Assembly (NCBI GenBank): GCA_958435945.1
Contig: CAUBIC010000001.1
Coordinates: forward strand, 124,001-188,000
From: an uncultured Collinsella sp.
Lineage (GTDB): Bacteria > Actinomycetota > Coriobacteriia > Coriobacteriales > Coriobacteriaceae
Length of the DNA stretch: 64,000 nucleotides
Direction of reading: 5' to 3'
Shown here: positions 62,256 through 64,000 of the stretch, in pieces
Layout: the number at the start of each line of letters is the position of its first letter
How positions within the stretch are numbered: position 1 is the first letter of the stretch
Position numbers and translations under genes: made by a program
Notes under the pieces: generated by a model
Database searches by the model: none
Told to the model about the DNA's origin: nothing
What the model saw: only the letters and a program-made list of their open reading frames with translations

Positions 62256-62613
62256 CGACATCTGGGTAACAGAAAGGCCCGCGTTCCTCAGAGGCAAGAT
62301 AGGCAATTCTGCTTCTGAGGTAGATCTCAATTCTGCCGACCGCACTGCCGACCGCATCAAACATTAACTGCCGGAGGGCTCGGTCAAATTCATACGTGTA
62401 GATGATGGTTTCGAATGTTGTGCCTTCGCGAAAGATGGTAATCCCGGACTTGCATTTGGTTTTGTAGGGAAACCAGTAGGCCGACAGTCTGTAGTGGTTG
62501 GCTTCGACCAAAGCTCGCTCGAGTTCGCTTTGATCAGAGCACTTAAGACCCTTGTTTTCTGTCAATAGTGCTATTTGTTCGTTGATGGATATCCGCGACT
62601 TCTGGTATTTCAT
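62250..62613 (-). pseudogene. Truncated Abi_2 (AbiD/F-like) abortive-infection gene
   Basis: The first about 120 residues match the Abi_2 family: SINEQIALLTENKGLKCSD, then HYRLSAYWFPYKT and YEFDRALRQLMFDAVGSAVG with RIEIYLRSRIAYL. Intact members are about 250-300 residues. The frame passes at about 62255 into the chloride-channel remnant, so the protein (about 207 codons to the next stop) ends in unrelated sequence. It is probably inactive. AT-rich compared with neighbours. Confidence 0.75.
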
Positions 62614-62783
62614 TAAGCCTCTTGATAGAAAAAGAGCTGGAGTTGCGCATCGTTGAGAGGCTTTCCAGCTTTAGCAAAACAAACTTATAAGATGCGACGG
62701 GCCGCGTCAAGATAATTGCTTGACAGCCTAGGAGGCGGCTGGTTGGCTGGCTTAAAACCTAGCGCGTGAAATGACGCTCCACG

Positions 62784-63422
62784 CTATTCAGCGCGCTTGA
62801 TAGGATGACGAACCACGGTCTTAAGTTTCTCCGGCGCACACTTGCGTGGATCGGAAAGATAGATTTCGTGATGTAAACGGGTGTCTGAGAAGTCGGGGAC
62901 ATAGCCCTGCTCGGTCGCATATTCATGCATGGCGTCTACGGTTGCCGGCTCGCTGTCGTAGGGTCCGGTATGCGTGCATTGAACGCAGAGACCCTCGTCA
63001 ACTTTAAGCAGCTCGACGGCAGAAAAGTCCAGTTTCTTTTTGGCCGTGGCTTCCGCGACCGCCCAGTCAAAGTCATCCTGAGTGACGAAATCGGGCAGGC
63101 GGATGCACGAGATAAAGTTGAAATCGTCCTTGCGTACATAATCGATGTCGCCGCTCGGGGAGTCTTGCCACCAGAAGCCCTCGAGCGGCGGTACCACAAA
63201 GTCGAAATAGCCCTTGATACTCCTTGAGCCTTTCTTCGACATCTTGACGGTATAGGCGATGCCGTAAAGCAGCGGCAGGGCGTTTTGATACTCGCCACCT
63301 TCGGTATTTGGGTCGCCCTTTCCGCGAACGGCAACGTAGCTCATAGGCGGGACAGTTACGATGCTCGGCTTGCTTGCAGGTTTGTAGAGCTCCTTGCATT
63401 CCTTCTTAAAGTCGAACGCCAT
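62784..63422 (-). CDS. GyrI-like small-molecule-binding protein
   Basis: This 212-residue protein belongs to the stand-alone GyrI-like group (COG4832 type): PSIVTVPPMSYVAVRGKGDP, then KGYFDFVVPPLEGFWWQD and LHHEIYLSDPRKCAPEKL. It has no DNA-binding domain. Related proteins bind or hydrolyse small toxic ligands. AAAGGCGG precedes the ATG. It is monocistronic. Confidence 0.88.
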   Translation of the reverse strand: MAFDFKKECKELYKPASKPSIVTVPPMSYVAVRGKGDPNTEGGEYQNALPLLYGIAYTVKMSKKGSRSIKGYFDFVVPPLEGFWWQDSPSGDIDYVRKDDFNFISCIRLPDFVTQDDFDWAVAEATAKKKLDFSAVELLKVDEGLCVQCTHTGPYDSEPATVDAMHEYATEQGYVPDFSDTRLHHEIYLSDPRKCAPEKLKTVVRHPIKRAE

Positions 63423-63604
63423 GTTGGCCGCCTTTCTGCGTATTGGCCTGCTTAGATAACGGAATCATATCATAGAAACGAACAGCTGTTCGAATGATTT
63501 TGCTGACAGATAGAGATGCGTGCGTTGTGTTTGGCGGTCGGCCTGACCCCGTCGATGATTTCTCTGCCTTCCCGGCGCTTGCCTGCGCTCCCCGTTTCCC
63601 CATA

Positions 63605-63640
63605 TAAAACCTGCCAAAATGAACCTGTCCCTTTTTGGTC
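63605..63640. repeat. AAACCTGCCAAAA hairpin, copy 2 (decayed)
   Basis: AAACCTGCCAAAATGAACCT then GTCCCTTTTTGG is the reverse complement of the 33519-33556 hairpin with changes in the far arm. Confidence 0.55.
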
Positions 63641-63692
63641 GGTGCGAAATGGGTAATACTAAGGAGTTATCCGACCAGATGGGAATTAATCG

Positions 63693-64000
63693 ATGGCTTA
63701 TATCGAATTCAAAGACGTCATCAAGGCGTACGGCGAGGGCGATGCCCGCATTCACGCGCTCGACGGCGCGAGCTTTACCGTTGAGCGCGGCGAGCTCGCC
63801 ATTATCCTGGGCGCCTCGGGTGCCGGCAAGACTACGGCGCTCAACATCCTGGGTGGCATGGATACGGTAACCTCCGGCACTGTGACGGTGGACGGGCGCG
63901 ACGTGAGCTCCGCCAACGAGGCGCAGCTCGTGGAATACCGCCGTGCCGACGTCGGCTTTGTCTTCCAGTTCTACAATCTGGTCCCCAACTTGACGGCGCT
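63693..64000 (+). CDS. ABC transporter ATP-binding protein, partial
   Basis: The first 102 codons of a MacB/LolD-type ATPase are present; the gene continues past the window end. MAYIEFKDVIKAYGEGDARI leads into Walker A GASGAGKTT and the Q-loop FVFQFYNLVPN. The FtsX-type permease probably follows outside. The ribosome site is weak, so ATG 63693 is chosen by family alignment. Confidence 0.9.
   Translation, partial: MAYIEFKDVIKAYGEGDARIHALDGASFTVERGELAIILGASGAGKTTALNILGGMDTVTSGTVTVDGRDVSSANEAQLVEYRRADVGFVFQFYNLVPNLTA

Overview
The window is about 64 kb of a GC-rich (roughly 60 percent) genome of an anaerobic, fermentative, sugar-using actinobacterium. Gene content fits a gut Coriobacteriia member, most probably Collinsella or a close relative. 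The pointers are PTS-based lactose uptake with the tagatose-6-phosphate route, pyruvate formate-lyase, a flavodiiron protein, and an abundance of hairpin-type intergenic repeats. The genus is inferred from content and style, not from a marker gene.

Layout. 1-14.6 kb: three paralogous cassettes, each with a lactose-type PTS EIICB, a GH1 6-phospho-beta-galactosidase and a divergent LacI-type regulator. 14.8-19.1 kb: the single lactose EIIA (lacF), an unknown membrane protein, then lacA, lacB and lacC. 19.5-23.7 kb: galT and galK (Leloir route) with another divergent LacI regulator. 23.8-27.0 kb: flavodiiron protein, DeoR-type regulator and a class II ketose-bisphosphate aldolase that could finish the tagatose pathway. 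27.7-31.8 kb: a Nudix-Vsr fusion and a Bce-type ABC transporter. 32.4-38.7 kb: DAHP synthase and a MarR-controlled heterodimeric ABC exporter. 39.2-41.6 kb: pyruvate formate-lyase split into two genes, with its activase at 48.8 kb. 41.9-47.5 kb: a sucrose/fructoside cluster (LacI regulator, two GH32 enzymes, PTS EIIBC). 47.8-52.5 kb: DegV, PflA, a beta-lactamase-fold protein, MtnN and EngB. 52.6-54.8 kb: a toxin-antitoxin-like pair (DUF3990 plus HTH) and a small secreted-protein locus. 55.2-60.5 kb: thrB, thrC, lysC and asd. 60.5-64.0 kb: inverted-repeat DNA, an O6-alkylguanine methyltransferase, a fused gene remnant, a GyrI-like protein and the start of another ABC transporter.

How it works together. 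Lactose and related beta-galactosides enter as 6-phosphates through any of three EIICB proteins, all apparently served by one EIIA. They are split by the cognate LacG, and galactose-6-phosphate passes through LacAB, LacC and an aldolase into glycolysis. Free galactose can enter through GalK/GalT. Pyruvate is then cleaved by the two-part formate-lyase.

The most striking findings are not single genes. (1) A 9-base motif, GTGAACGGT, occurs as a direct repeat with exactly 21-bp spacing in front of at least seven sugar-metabolism units, usually 25-40 bp upstream of a dedicated LacI-type operator. This suggests an unseen global activator. (2) A family of about 120-bp nested hairpins sits just after stop codons, with conserved internal loops and copy-specific but self-complementary arms. 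(3) Pyruvate formate-lyase is naturally split. (4) A Nudix domain is fused to a Vsr mismatch endonuclease. Several other repeat families occur between genes. No CRISPR array, rRNA, tRNA or prophage was seen.
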